This document shows, one piece after another, positions 1 through 8,503 of a DNA stretch of 64,000 nucleotides. Position 1 is the first letter of the stretch; the number at the start of each line of letters is the position of its first letter. The DNA is taken from assembly GCF_023921125.1 (NCBI RefSeq), contig NZ_CP099466.1, positions 2,852,001 through 2,916,000 of the forward strand, given 5' to 3'. This DNA is from Arthrobacter caoxuetaonis (GTDB taxonomy: Bacteria > Actinomycetota > Actinomycetes > Actinomycetales > Micrococcaceae). The translations under genes and the position numbers were made by a program. Below the pieces are notes generated by a model that worked only from the letters and a program-made list of their open reading frames with translations, had not been told where the DNA came from and ran no database searches.

Positions 1-2
1 TC

Positions 3-113
3 CCCCGCTCTCCCCCGCGGGCGCGGGCGCGCGGCTACCTCCGGAAGTCGGGCTACCGTAGGAAGCAAAGACGTACCGCGTCCCGCTTCGGCGGAAGAAT
101 CCCCTTCGCTTAG
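3..113 (+). CDS. possible C-terminal end of an unidentified gene
   Basis: The frame beginning at base 3 is open from the window edge to a TAG at 111-113. It has high third-position G+C and encodes a short, strongly basic tail (many Arg and Lys). A second open frame beginning at base 1 ends in TGA at 127-129, which overlaps the TTG start of the next gene, so it is an alternative. Neither tail is recognisable. The stop at 113 falls in the Shine-Dalgarno region of the next gene. Confidence 0.3.
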   Translation, partial: PRSPPRARARGYLRKSGYRRKQRRTASRFGGRIPFA

Positions 114-125
114 GAGACCACCAGG

Positions 126-542
126 TTGAGCACTTCCTCCACCGGCACCCCGCTGCCCGGCACCATGCGCATTGCTTCGGTGGCGTGGATCGTTGCCGCC
201 GCCGTCCTGATCCTTGCCGGCGGATCCTTCCTCTTCACGGCACAGACCCAGCGGCAGGACAGCCAGGGACTGCTGAGCCTGGGGATCCTGGGCATCGCCC
301 TGGGTCTGCTGACGGGCTTTTACGCCTTCCGCCTGCGCCGCGGCAAGCGCAGCAGCAGGGAAACCCTCACCACGCTGGGTCTCATCGTCGGAGTTCCGCT
401 GCTGTTCCGGGGGCCCTCGCTGATGGCTCTGGGCCTGCTCCTGCTGTTCTGCGCAGCACTGCTCTGGATGCCGCAGAGCAGCCGGTTCTACGCCCTGCGG
501 GACCCGGTGGTGCGTAAGCGCAGGCTGACCGGACGCCGCTGA
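126..542 (+). CDS. small hypothetical membrane protein
   Basis: A 138-residue protein not assigned to a family. It has a hydrophobic segment at about residues 15-38, a second around 55-70 followed by a basic patch (RLRRGKR), and a third around 85-118, then a basic C-terminus. This fits a small integral membrane protein with the positive tail in the cytoplasm. The start taken is TTG, because AGGAG at 113-117 sits 8 bases upstream. An ATG 13 codons further in (base 165) is the alternative. It is convergent with metB, with a strong hairpin between them. Confidence 0.6.
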   Translation: MSTSSTGTPLPGTMRIASVAWIVAAAVLILAGGSFLFTAQTQRQDSQGLLSLGILGIALGLLTGFYAFRLRRGKRSSRETLTTLGLIVGVPLLFRGPSLMALGLLLLFCAALLWMPQSSRFYALRDPVVRKRRLTGRR

Positions 543-579
543 AGCTCCTGGCCTCCGCCGAAACCCCTGTCCGCACAGC

Positions 580-621
580 ACGAAGCCCTGCCGGTTCTGG
601 AACGAACAGGCAGGGCTTCGT
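580..621. terminator. bidirectional terminator-like hairpin
   Basis: A perfect 13-bp stem (ACGAAGCCCTGCC at 580-592 with its complement at 609-621) lies between two convergent genes and can serve both. Confidence 0.75.
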
Positions 622-627
622 ACTGTC

Positions 628-1776
628 CTAGAGCTGGTTCAGGGCCTGGTCAAGGTCCGCGATCAGGTCTTCGACGTCCTCGATGCCCACCGAGAGCCGC
701 AGCAGGTTCTCGGGGACAGCAAGCTCCGTCCCCTTCACGGATGCATGCGTCATTTCCGACGGATAGTTCATGAGGGACTCGACGCCGCCCAGGGACTCGG
801 CCAGCGTAAAGACCTTCGTGGCCTCCGCTACCTTGCGCGCCGCAGCTTCACCGCCCTTGAAGGACACCGAGACCATGCCGCCGAAGTCCTTCATCTGGGC
901 CTTGGCCAGATCATGTCCCGGATGGTCTTCCAGCCCCGGGTACAGCACGGACTCGACGGCAGGCTGACCCTGCAGCCACGTGGCCACCGCCATGGCATTG
1001 GAGGAATGGCGGTCCATCCGGACGCCGAGGGTCTTCAGGCCGCGCGTGGTCAGCCAGGCCTCCATCGGAGCGGAGACCGCACCCACCGCGTACTGGATGA
1101 AGCCGATCTTCTCGGCTGCGGCGTCGTCGTCCAGGATGACTGCGCCGCCCACCGCATCCGAGTGCCCGCCGATGTACTTGGTGGTGGAGTGCACCACAAT
1201 GTCCGCACCGAGGGCGAGCGGCTGCTGCAGGTAGGGGGACGCGAAGGTGTTGTCCACCACCAGGAGGGCACCGGCGTCGTGCGCTGCCTGGGCGACCGCA
1301 GCAATATCGGAGATCTTCATCATCGGGTTCGACGGCGTCTCGAGCCAGACGATCTTCGTGTTGCCGGCGGCAATGGCCGTTTCGAGCGCTGGAATGTCGG
1401 ACATGTCCACCGCTGCGTTGGTGATACCCCAGGCCGAAAGCACCCGGTTGATCAGGCGGTAGGTTCCGCCATAGGCATCGTTGCCGAGGACGATGTGGTC
1501 CCCCGGTGCCAGCAGCGCCCGGATCAGGGCGTCTTCGGCAGCCAGTCCGGAGCTGAAGGAGAACGCGTGGCGGCCGCCTTCGAGCGCAGCGAGCTGTTCC
1601 TGCAGCGCATCGCGGGTCGGATTGGTGCCGCGGCCGTATTCGTACCCGTTGCGCAGCCCTCCGATCCCGTCCTGGGCGTACGTGGTGCTCTGGTACAGCG
1701 GCGGAATCACCGCTCCGGTCGTCGGGTCCGGGGTCTGCCCGGCGTGGATGGCGCGGGTGTTGAAGCCTTCGGTCAT
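628..1776 (-). CDS. metB: cystathionine gamma-synthase/lyase (PLP-dependent)
   Basis: A 382-residue Cys/Met-metabolism PLP enzyme of normal family length. The PLP lysine is Lys200 in STTKYIGGHSD, and YGRG (47-50) is the phosphate-contacting motif from the neighbouring subunit. Gamma-synthase makes cystathionine from an O-acylated homoserine and cysteine; close relatives instead cleave cystathionine to cysteine. The gene lies 52 bp downstream of cbs on the same strand, so the two are probably one operon. That pairing makes a role in reverse transsulfuration (gamma-lyase activity) plausible. Sequence reading alone does not separate the two activities. ATG has AAGGAGGA upstream. Confidence 0.9.
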   Translation of the reverse strand: MTEGFNTRAIHAGQTPDPTTGAVIPPLYQSTTYAQDGIGGLRNGYEYGRGTNPTRDALQEQLAALEGGRHAFSFSSGLAAEDALIRALLAPGDHIVLGNDAYGGTYRLINRVLSAWGITNAAVDMSDIPALETAIAAGNTKIVWLETPSNPMMKISDIAAVAQAAHDAGALLVVDNTFASPYLQQPLALGADIVVHSTTKYIGGHSDAVGGAVILDDDAAAEKIGFIQYAVGAVSAPMEAWLTTRGLKTLGVRMDRHSSNAMAVATWLQGQPAVESVLYPGLEDHPGHDLAKAQMKDFGGMVSVSFKGGEAAARKVAEATKVFTLAESLGGVESLMNYPSEMTHASVKGTELAVPENLLRLSVGIEDVEDLIADLDQALNQL

Positions 1777-1828
1777 GGTTCTTCCTCCTTGTGCCGGCGG
1801 ACCGGCGGTCGGGGCGTTGGTCGTCTGC

Positions 1829-3202
1829 CTAGGCGCTCAGGTAGTTGAGCAGGTCGCGGCGGGTGAGGATGCCGTGCCAGGTTCCACCGGAGGAGACCAG
1901 CAGCGTGTCGGCTTCGGCCAGGCGCTCGCGGGCCGCGGACACGGATTCGGCTGCACCGATCTGCGGCAGCTTGGGCGCCAGGTGCTCGCTCACGGGATCG
2001 CCGGGCTTGGCTTCTCCGCGGAAGAGCTTTTCGGTCAGCGAGCGCTCGTCCACCGATCCGTGGACTTCGCCCAGCACCGCAGGCGGTTCGTGGGCGAGGA
2101 CCGGGAGGCTGGCAGCGCCGTGCCGTCCCAGCAGTTCCACCGCTTCCAGGACGGTGGCGGATTTGGGGACAAACACCGCTGCGTCCCCTGCCTTGGCGGC
2201 CAGCACGTCCGCCACGGTGGCGTCCTCGCCCTCTTCGGCCAGGAACCCGTGGGACTTCATCCAGCCGTCATTGAAGATCTTGCCGATGTAGCCGCGGCCG
2301 GAATCCGGCAGCAGGACGACCATGACGTCGTCGGGCCCCAGGTCCTTGGCAGCGCGCAGCGCTGCGACCACGGCCATGCCGGAGGATCCGCCTACCAGCA
2401 GGCCCTCTTCCCGGGCCAGGCGGCGGGTCATGGCGAAGGATTCAGCATCGTTGACGGCGATGACTTCATCCGGGACCGACGGATCGTAGTTGCCCGGCCA
2501 CATGTCCTCGCCCACTCCTTCGACGAAATAGGGGCGTCCGGTACCGCCGGAGTACACGGAACCTTCGGGGTCTGCGGCAATGATCTTCACCGGACCCGCT
2601 GCACGGCCGGCAGAGACTTCCTTCAGGTACCGTCCGGTGCCGGTAATGGTTCCGCCGGTTCCCGCGCCGGCCACGAAGTGGGTCACCTTCCCCTCGGTGT
2701 CGGTCCAGATTTCGGGTCCGGTGGACTCAAAGTGGCTGGCGGGGGCCGCCGGATTGGAGAACTGGTCCGGCTTGTAGGCGCCGTCAATTTCCCGGACCAG
2801 CCGGTCGGAGACGCCGTAGTAGGACTCCGGGCTTTCGGGGGCGACGGCGGTGGGTGTCACCACGACCTCCGCACCGTAGGCGCGCAGCACGTCGCGCTTT
2901 TCCACGCCCACTTTGTCCGGGGTGACGAAGATGCACTTGTAGCCCTTCTGCTGGGCCACCAATGCCAGGCCGACGCCGGTGTTGCCGCTGGTCGGTTCGA
3001 CGATGGTTCCGCCGGGCTGCAGCGTGCCTTCGGCTTCCGCCGCCTCGATCATCCGCACCGCGATGCGGTCCTTGATGGAACCGCCGGGATTGAGGTACTC
3101 CAGCTTCACGAGCACCGTGGCTTCGATGCCTTCGGTGACGTGGTGGAGTTTCACCAGCGGGGTGTTGCCGATCAGGTCCAGGACAGTATTGGCATACTTC
3201 AT
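1829..3202 (-). CDS. cbs: cystathionine beta-synthase
   Basis: A 457-residue cytoplasmic enzyme that condenses homocysteine and serine to cystathionine. The N-terminal PLP fold shows Lys44 in GGSIKDR (Schiff-base lysine), TSGNTG from residue 71 (phosphate loop) and a glycine-rich GAGTGGT further on. The last 120 or so residues are a pair of CBS domains, which separates it from plain cysteine synthase (about 310 residues). The ATG at 3202 starts MKYANTVLDLIGNTPLV, the usual N-terminus; longer in-frame starts add unrelated Arg/Pro-rich sequence. No strong Shine-Dalgarno is visible and a GTG lies three codons upstream. It is followed by metB. Confidence 0.9.
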   Translation of the reverse strand: MKYANTVLDLIGNTPLVKLHHVTEGIEATVLVKLEYLNPGGSIKDRIAVRMIEAAEAEGTLQPGGTIVEPTSGNTGVGLALVAQQKGYKCIFVTPDKVGVEKRDVLRAYGAEVVVTPTAVAPESPESYYGVSDRLVREIDGAYKPDQFSNPAAPASHFESTGPEIWTDTEGKVTHFVAGAGTGGTITGTGRYLKEVSAGRAAGPVKIIAADPEGSVYSGGTGRPYFVEGVGEDMWPGNYDPSVPDEVIAVNDAESFAMTRRLAREEGLLVGGSSGMAVVAALRAAKDLGPDDVMVVLLPDSGRGYIGKIFNDGWMKSHGFLAEEGEDATVADVLAAKAGDAAVFVPKSATVLEAVELLGRHGAASLPVLAHEPPAVLGEVHGSVDERSLTEKLFRGEAKPGDPVSEHLAPKLPQIGAAESVSAARERLAEADTLLVSSGGTWHGILTRRDLLNYLSA

Positions 3203-3324
3203 GGGCACCACGTTACTGTCTTGGCCCCAAAGGAGCAGGTCCCGCTGAACACGGCGTAGCAAACGTTCCTGCATACTTGCCCATTTGGGACAGAAGTAGC
3301 CTTGCGCCGTGCGAGCATGGTGGC

Positions 3325-4332
3325 ATGTCTTCCGGTACCGCAGCAGAAATTCCCGCTGCCGCTGCCGGCGCCTGCGGCAGGGCCCGGACTTCCGGGGCCA
3401 GCGCCGGGTTTGAATTCTCCCGGCCGCTGGACCTCGCTGCGACCCTGCGCATTGTGGCGCACGGCGGCGGGGATCCCACGGTCCGATTAGCCGGCTCGCG
3501 TGCCTGGCTGTCCTTCCGCACGGCTTCCGGTCCCGTGACGCTCCTTCTGGTGCAGAGCGGGGGCACGCTGCGGCCGCCCGCCCGGGTCTCGGCGCAGGCA
3601 TGGGGCCCCGGTGCCGCCGAGGCACTGCAGTCCGTCCCGGCACTGCTGGGCGAATTCGACCATTGGACGGGTTTTGACGACCCGGCGTTTATGGCTACGC
3701 TGCCGCCTGCCCTCCAGGAGGCCCGCCGGCGCCATCCAGGTCTCCGCCTGCCCAGCACCGGGCGGATCATCGAGTCCCTGGTTCCCGTGGTCCTGGAGCA
3801 GAAGGTCACCCAGATGGAGGCGTACCACGCCTGGCGGTACCTGGTGCAGCGCTTTGGCCGGCCGGCTCCGGGCCCGGCACCGGCCGGGCTCATGACAGCC
3901 CCTGACGCTGCCGGCTGGCGGAAGGTTCCCAGCTGGGACTGGCACCGGGCCGGCGTGGATTCGCACCGCTCCCGGACCATCCTGGGCGCCTGTTCGGCGG
4001 CGTCGGGCCTGGAACGCCTGGCCGCGCAGCCGCTGGGACCCGGGGTCTCCGCGAAGCTGCAGTCCGTGCCTGGTATCGGGCCGTGGAGCGCGGCCGAAAT
4101 CCTGCAGCGCACGCACGGCTCCCCCGACGACGTTTCGGTGGGAGACTTCCACCTGGCCGCATACGTGGGCGCGGCGCTTACCGGTAAACGGACCGACGAC
4201 GCCGGGATGCTGGCGCTGCTGGAACCGTGGCGCGGACACCGCCAGCGGGTGGTGCGGCTGATCGGGCTGACCGGCTTCCGCAAACAGGCCTTCGGCCCGC
4301 GCCTGTCCCCGCAGGACCACCGCCGTCACTGA
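3325..4332 (+). CDS. AlkA-like DNA-3-methyladenine glycosylase (HhH-GPD)
   Basis: A 335-residue DNA repair protein of the HhH-GPD superfamily, which removes alkylated bases. Diagnostic parts are the helix-hairpin-helix LQSVPGIGPWSAAEIL and the downstream Asp in SVGDFHLAAYV, the catalytic aspartate position. An upstream LEQKVTQMEA helix is typical of the family. The start at 3325 (MSSGTAAE) is preferred over one 16 codons upstream, which lies in the spacer shared with divergent cbs. Its substrate range cannot be read from sequence. Confidence 0.82.
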   Translation: MSSGTAAEIPAAAAGACGRARTSGASAGFEFSRPLDLAATLRIVAHGGGDPTVRLAGSRAWLSFRTASGPVTLLLVQSGGTLRPPARVSAQAWGPGAAEALQSVPALLGEFDHWTGFDDPAFMATLPPALQEARRRHPGLRLPSTGRIIESLVPVVLEQKVTQMEAYHAWRYLVQRFGRPAPGPAPAGLMTAPDAAGWRKVPSWDWHRAGVDSHRSRTILGACSAASGLERLAAQPLGPGVSAKLQSVPGIGPWSAAEILQRTHGSPDDVSVGDFHLAAYVGAALTGKRTDDAGMLALLEPWRGHRQRVVRLIGLTGFRKQAFGPRLSPQDHRRH

Positions 4333-4371
4333 CCGGGGTGTGGACGGCAGCGTTCGCCTAGAGTTATTCCC

Positions 4372-4650
4372 ATGAGTGCACCCGTAGACCTGACCGCCGT
4401 TTTCGTCCCGAACCCCGGAGAGTTCTTCCGGGTCAAGCTGGCCCTGGAGATCGCCATTGAGCAGGTCACCGCGGAGCCTGGATGCCTGCGCTACGAAATC
4501 ACAGAGGAGTCCGAGGACCGGATTGTGCTGACCGAGCAGTGGGCCTCCGAGGAGGATCTTGACCGCCATGCCCGCGGCGCGGCCAAGCAGGACCTCGACG
4601 AATCCCTCAGCGCCCTGCTGGCCGAGCCGGTGGCCCTGCACCGGGGTTAG
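4372..4650 (+). CDS. antibiotic biosynthesis monooxygenase (ABM) domain protein
   Basis: A 92-residue protein with the single ferredoxin-like ABM fold seen in YgiN/LsrG-type quinol monooxygenases: a beta strand at the start, a long helix, then PGCLRYEI and VLTEQWASEEDLDRHA. Such proteins act on small aromatic or quinone-like substrates without cofactors, but the substrate is unknown here. TAGAGT at 4359-4364 lies 7 bases before the ATG and no Shine-Dalgarno is seen, so the transcript may be leaderless. Its TAG overlaps the stop codon of the convergent ammonium transporter (TTAG at 4647-4650). Confidence 0.78.
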   Translation: MSAPVDLTAVFVPNPGEFFRVKLALEIAIEQVTAEPGCLRYEITEESEDRIVLTEQWASEEDLDRHARGAAKQDLDESLSALLAEPVALHRG

Positions 4651-6248
4651 GAACCGCCATCAGGGCTGAGCTCCAGCCGGTGGATGGAACCCGGTTCCGC
4701 ACCAAACCGCCGCAGGACGGCAACCACGGCTTCTTCGTGCTCGTCATCAACTGCCGCGGAGACACGCAGCCGGTCTTCGAAGTCGAGCTGGCGTACTTCT
4801 GAGCGGAACACCTGGGAGTGGATCCTGCCGGTGTATACGGTGGTCTCGGTGAGCTCCAGCGACCTGGCTCCGGCCATGAGCATTGCATCGCGCAGCCCGT
4901 CGATCCGTTCGGTGTTCACGATCGCACTGACCACGTGCAGTCGGGGTCCGCCCGGCTGGACTGCAGCCTCGCGTCCCTCTCCTGCACCCCGCCCGCTGGT
5001 GGAAGGCCGGGTGGTGACACCGCTCAGCGAATAACCGGACTGGCCCTGCTGCACCAGATCCAGTGAGTCCTGCTCCGGACCCGGCTCACGCAGTCCAATG
5101 GTCTTGCTGATGACGGCTGCAGCGATCCAGCTGACGACGAAGGAAAAGAGGACCACGCAGACGATAGCCACGGTCTGGTGCCATAGCAGGGCCCCGCCTC
5201 CGCCGGTGAAAACGCCGTCTTCGCTGACCGGGTTGATGCTGCTGTCAGCGAAGAAGCCCAGCAGGAATGAACCTGTCACCCCACCCACGAAGTGCACAGC
5301 GATGACGTCCAGCGCGTCGTCGTAATGCAGGACGCGCTTCAGCCCCACGGCAAAGCAGCAGACACATCCGGCGATCAGGCCGATGAGCAGCGCTGCACCG
5401 GTGCCGACATAACCCGCGCAGGGAGTGATGGTGGCCAGCCCGGCCACCGCACCGGACACGGCTCCCACCAAAGTTGAATGGCCGCTGGTCAACCGCTCCA
5501 CGAGCAGCCACGTCAGCATGGCCGCCCCTCCGGCAACGTGGGTGTTCACCAGTGCCTGGGCAGCGATGCCGTTGGCCTGCAGTCCGTCTCCGGCGTTAAA
5601 GCCGAACCAGCCGAACCACAGGATTCCGGCACCCACAAGCATCAGCGGCAGGTTGTTGGGTGAAGTCTTCAGCCTGGGCCAGCCCCGCCGGCGCCCCACC
5701 ACCAGCAGCACAGCGATGGCCGCGGCACCTGCCGAGGCATGCACCACGATCCCGCCGGCCCAGTCCTGGGCACCGAGCTGGGTCAGCCAGCCCTTGGGGT
5801 GCCAGAGCCAGCGGGCGACCTGGGGATAGACCAGGATCGAAAAAGCCACGAGGAACACTGTCCAGCCGGCGAACCGCAGCCGTCCCGCGGTGGCACCGGT
5901 CAGCAGCGCCGGGGTAATGATCGCGAACATCATCTGGTAAGCCACGAACGCGAGCGCCGGAATGGTGACTCCGGTGGTCACGGTATGGAACTGCGGCGTA
6001 TCCACCCCGATCAGGGCGAAAGCATCAAACTCCCCCACAATCGAGTTCCCCTGGTTACTGAAGGCCAGCGTGTAGCCCACCAGCACCCAGGTCACGGTGA
6101 TGACGCCGAGCGGAATGATGTTCTGCATCATCATGGTCAGCACGTTCCGCACGGGAACCATGCCGCCGTAGAAAAGCGCCAGCCCGGGTGTCATAAACAG
6201 CACCAGGCCGGCGCAGACCAGCACCCATGCGGTATCCGCCCCGTTCAC
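4647..6248 (-). CDS. amt: Amt ammonium transporter with fused C-terminal PII-like domain
   Basis: A 533-residue membrane transporter. The first 430 or so residues are a canonical Amt channel, with both pore histidines (VHASAG and VHFVGGVTG), FYGGMV in the first helices and GFNAGDGL. A polar linker follows. The last 95 or so residues (from about 437) read like a GlnB/PII domain: VVSAIVNTERIDGLRDAM matches the first strand and helix, FRSEVRQLDF aligns to the T-loop, and RLRVSAAVDDEHEEAVVAVL matches the second half. The PII tyrosine modified in other bacteria aligns to Arg, so covalent control at that site is unlikely. The GTG at 6248 gives a normal Amt N-terminus; the longer in-frame extension lacks Amt features. 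Confidence 0.88.
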   Translation of the reverse strand: MNGADTAWVLVCAGLVLFMTPGLALFYGGMVPVRNVLTMMMQNIIPLGVITVTWVLVGYTLAFSNQGNSIVGEFDAFALIGVDTPQFHTVTTGVTIPALAFVAYQMMFAIITPALLTGATAGRLRFAGWTVFLVAFSILVYPQVARWLWHPKGWLTQLGAQDWAGGIVVHASAGAAAIAVLLVVGRRRGWPRLKTSPNNLPLMLVGAGILWFGWFGFNAGDGLQANGIAAQALVNTHVAGGAAMLTWLLVERLTSGHSTLVGAVSGAVAGLATITPCAGYVGTGAALLIGLIAGCVCCFAVGLKRVLHYDDALDVIAVHFVGGVTGSFLLGFFADSSINPVSEDGVFTGGGGALLWHQTVAIVCVVLFSFVVSWIAAAVISKTIGLREPGPEQDSLDLVQQGQSGYSLSGVTTRPSTSGRGAGEGREAAVQPGGPRLHVVSAIVNTERIDGLRDAMLMAGARSLELTETTVYTGRIHSQVFRSEVRQLDFEDRLRVSAAVDDEHEEAVVAVLRRFGAEPGSIHRLELSPDGGS

Positions 6249-6509
6249 AGCCGGGCTCCGGTCCGGGGCACCCGGTGTCCGTGGGAACCGGAAAGCCACG
6301 GAATTCGTGCCCGGACTCCGCCGAAGAAATACTTCCTTGAAAGATTGCCTGTTTCGATTGCCAGGAGTGTCCGCATCCGATCCCCGCTTCCAACTCGTAT
6401 CCGCATGAGTGGTGCCGCCGAGGGGCCGTGAGAATTGGTGGGGTGTCCCCGGCGAATCGAGCTTACCGGCCGGGAAGCGGCGTTTAGAAGGCCGGAAGCC
6501 GAAACCGCC
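6249..6509. other. amt upstream region, no gene seen
   Basis: About 260 bases between the amt GTG start and the fdhA terminator hairpin. An in-frame extension of amt runs through it, but its translation is Arg/Ser/Pro-rich with no transmembrane or signal character. I read it as the amt promoter and leader. I could not recognise a GlnR or AmtR operator by eye. Confidence 0.5.
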
Positions 6510-6552
6510 GGTGCCGGAGGCAAACACGGATCAGGTGTTTGCCTCCGGCACC
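6510..6552 (-). terminator. perfect 18-bp hairpin after fdhA
   Basis: The arms at 6510-6527 and 6535-6552 pair perfectly around a 7-base loop. It lies 7 bases beyond the fdhA stop and upstream of amt. No clear T-run follows. Confidence 0.75.
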
Positions 6553-6559
6553 CTGCGCG

Positions 6560-7786
6560 CTAGTTGGCGTTCGGTCCGGTCACGCCGTGCGGGTCGATCA
6601 CGTACTTTCGTGCCGCCCCCGAATCGAACTCCCGGTACGCTTCCGGTGCGCCGTCCAAACTGATGGCTGTCGCGTTCACGGCTTTGGCGATCTGCACCTT
6701 GTCGTTGAGGATCGCCATCATCAGGTCACGGTTGTACTTCATTACCGGACACTGGCCGGTGGTGAAGGACAGGGACTTTGCCCAGCCCGTCCCCAGGCTC
6801 AGGGAGAGCGAGCCAACCTTCGCTGCCTCGTCCACTCCGCCCGGATCACCCGTGACGTAGAGTCCGGGGATGCCAAGCGCACCGCCGGCGGCGGTGACAT
6901 CCATCAGTGAGTTCAGCACGGTTGCCGGTGCTTCGGATCCGGATCCGTGGCCGTGGCCGCGGGCTTCGAACCCCACAGCATCAACGCCGCAGTCGACCTC
7001 TGGCACACCGAGCAGCTGCTCGATCTGGTCCCGTGGATCACCCTTGGAGATATCCACCGTTTCGCAGCCGAAGCTGCGCGCCTGGGCCAGACGGTCCTCA
7101 TTGAGGTCACCGACAATGACGACGGCGGCACCGAGCAGCTGGGCACCGGCTGCAGCGGCCAGTCCTACTGGTCCCGCACCGGCGATATAGACGGTGGATC
7201 CGGTCCGAACCCCGGCCGTTATGGCGCCGTGGTAGCCGGTCGGGAAGATATCCGAGAGCATGGTCAGGTCCATGATCTTCTCCATGGCCTGGTCCTTGTC
7301 CGGGAACTTCAGCAGGTTCCAGTCCGCGTAGGGCACCAGCGCATACTCGGCCTGGCCGCCCACCCATCCGCCCATGTCCACGTAGCCGTAGGCACTGCCG
7401 GGCCGGTCGGGATTAACGTTCAGGCAGACACCGGTCTTGCGTTCCTTGCAGTTCTTGCACCTGCCGCAGGAGATGTTGAAGGGAACCGACACCAGATCCC
7501 CCACCTTGATGAATTCGACGCCGGGGCCGGTTTCAACCACCTCGCCGGTGATTTCATGGCCAAGGATCAGGTTGGGCGGTGCCGTGGTGCGGCCCCGGAC
7601 CATGTGCTGGTCAGAACCGCAGATGTTCGTTGTTACCACCTTCAGGATTGCGGCGTGGGGCAGTTTCCGCCCCACGTTGGCCGGGTTCACACCCGGTCCG
7701 TCCCTCAACTCGAAAGTCGGATAGTCGATGTCCTGGACTTCCACGACACCGGGTTCGATGTATGCAATTGCTCGATTACCGCTCAT
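6560..7786 (-). CDS. fdhA: glutathione-independent formaldehyde dehydrogenase
   Basis: A 408-residue zinc- and NAD-dependent medium-chain dehydrogenase, the same size as the Pseudomonas enzyme. Catalytic zinc region: NICGSDQHMVRG and GHEITGEV. Structural zinc cysteines: CGRCKNCKERKTGVC. Rossmann motif: GAGPVGLAAA. Stretches such as GYHGAITAG and VDAVGFEARGHG are characteristic of the formaldehyde dismutase/dehydrogenase subgroup. It oxidises formaldehyde to formate in the cytoplasm without glutathione or mycothiol. The start at 7786 gives the family N-terminus MSGNRA; a start six codons upstream is unlikely. It is monocistronic, with its own hairpin downstream. Confidence 0.92.
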   Translation of the reverse strand: MSGNRAIAYIEPGVVEVQDIDYPTFELRDGPGVNPANVGRKLPHAAILKVVTTNICGSDQHMVRGRTTAPPNLILGHEITGEVVETGPGVEFIKVGDLVSVPFNISCGRCKNCKERKTGVCLNVNPDRPGSAYGYVDMGGWVGGQAEYALVPYADWNLLKFPDKDQAMEKIMDLTMLSDIFPTGYHGAITAGVRTGSTVYIAGAGPVGLAAAAGAQLLGAAVVIVGDLNEDRLAQARSFGCETVDISKGDPRDQIEQLLGVPEVDCGVDAVGFEARGHGHGSGSEAPATVLNSLMDVTAAGGALGIPGLYVTGDPGGVDEAAKVGSLSLSLGTGWAKSLSFTTGQCPVMKYNRDLMMAILNDKVQIAKAVNATAISLDGAPEAYREFDSGAARKYVIDPHGVTGPNAN

Positions 7787-7962
7787 GGTTCCTCGCCTTG
7801 TCACCTAGGTCCTCATTGACTGGTTCCCCGGCAGGCAGGCAGCCGGAGGCCGCTTCGCTCCCCCGGGAGCCCGAGCCTACAACGCGAGCCGGTATGCGGC
7901 TAGGGCGAAAGATGCCGATCCGCGAGGTCCAACCGACGCTGCAGCCTTCCTTAAACGGCAGC

Positions 7963-7993
7963 GGGCAGCCCCTCCGTCCTGGAGGGGCTGCCC
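7963..7993 (-). terminator. trx terminator hairpin
   Basis: GGGCAGCCCCTCC (7963-7975) and its complement (7981-7993) form a perfect 13-bp stem with a 5-base loop. On the minus strand it follows the thioredoxin gene and is trailed by a short T-containing stretch. The remaining bases 7787-7962 hold the fdhA leader with nothing else recognisable. Confidence 0.75.
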
Positions 7994-8038
7994 GTCAATG
8001 CAGTAATGGTGAAGGCGCGTAAGGCGCCGGCACGCTGG

Positions 8039-8437
8039 CTAGCTCGCCTGACCGTCCTGGCTTGCCGCCGCCTGGCCCTTTTCCTGGGCTGCGATCTGCT
8101 CATGGACGGCCTTCATGTCCAGGCCCTTGACGGCTTCAACCAGTTCGGTGAACTGGTTGGCGTTCAGGGCGCCGGGCTGGGAGAAAACGAGCACCTTCTC
8201 ACGGAAGGCCATCAGTGTGGGGATCGACGTGATGCCGGCGGCGGCTGCGAGCCCTTGCTCAGCCTCCGTGTCCACCTTCGCGAAGGTGACGTCTTCATGC
8301 TGCTGCGAGACGGCGTCGTAAACCGGTGCGAACTGCTTACACGGGCCGCACCAGTCAGCCCAGAAGTCAACGAACACAATGTCGTTGTCCTCGATGGTCT
8401 CGGGGAACGTTGCCTCGGTGATGTCGATAGTTGCCAT
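8039..8437 (-). CDS. trxA: thioredoxin
   Basis: A 132-residue cytoplasmic thiol-disulfide reductant. The active site is Cys30-Gly-Pro-Cys33 in FWADWCGPCKQF, and the cis-proline is in ITSIPTLM. The fold ends near residue 108. The last 20 or so residues (Gln/Ala-rich) extend beyond a minimal thioredoxin. The start at MATIDITEA is the family N-terminus; a longer in-frame start 13 codons upstream is not convincing. It is transcribed alone. Confidence 0.92.
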   Translation of the reverse strand: MATIDITEATFPETIEDNDIVFVDFWADWCGPCKQFAPVYDAVSQQHEDVTFAKVDTEAEQGLAAAAGITSIPTLMAFREKVLVFSQPGALNANQFTELVEAVKGLDMKAVHEQIAAQEKGQAAASQDGQAS

Positions 8438-8503
8438 GGAACCAACGCTATCGGTCCCATGCGGGGATGTCTGCAACTGTTCGCTCTACGGTGAAGGGCC
8501 TGG

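Noticed and set aside
1481..3259. Long plus-strand open frame opposite metB and cbs
   Set aside because: It is antisense to two well-conserved enzymes; the translation has no recognisable domain and reflects high third-position G+C.
3203..3324. Possible SAM or cobalamin riboswitch before cbs-metB
   Set aside because: The spacer is short and shows none of the conserved helices.
6249..6527. N-terminal extension of the ammonium transporter
   Set aside because: The in-frame extension lacks signal or membrane features, and the GTG at 6248 gives a normal Amt start.
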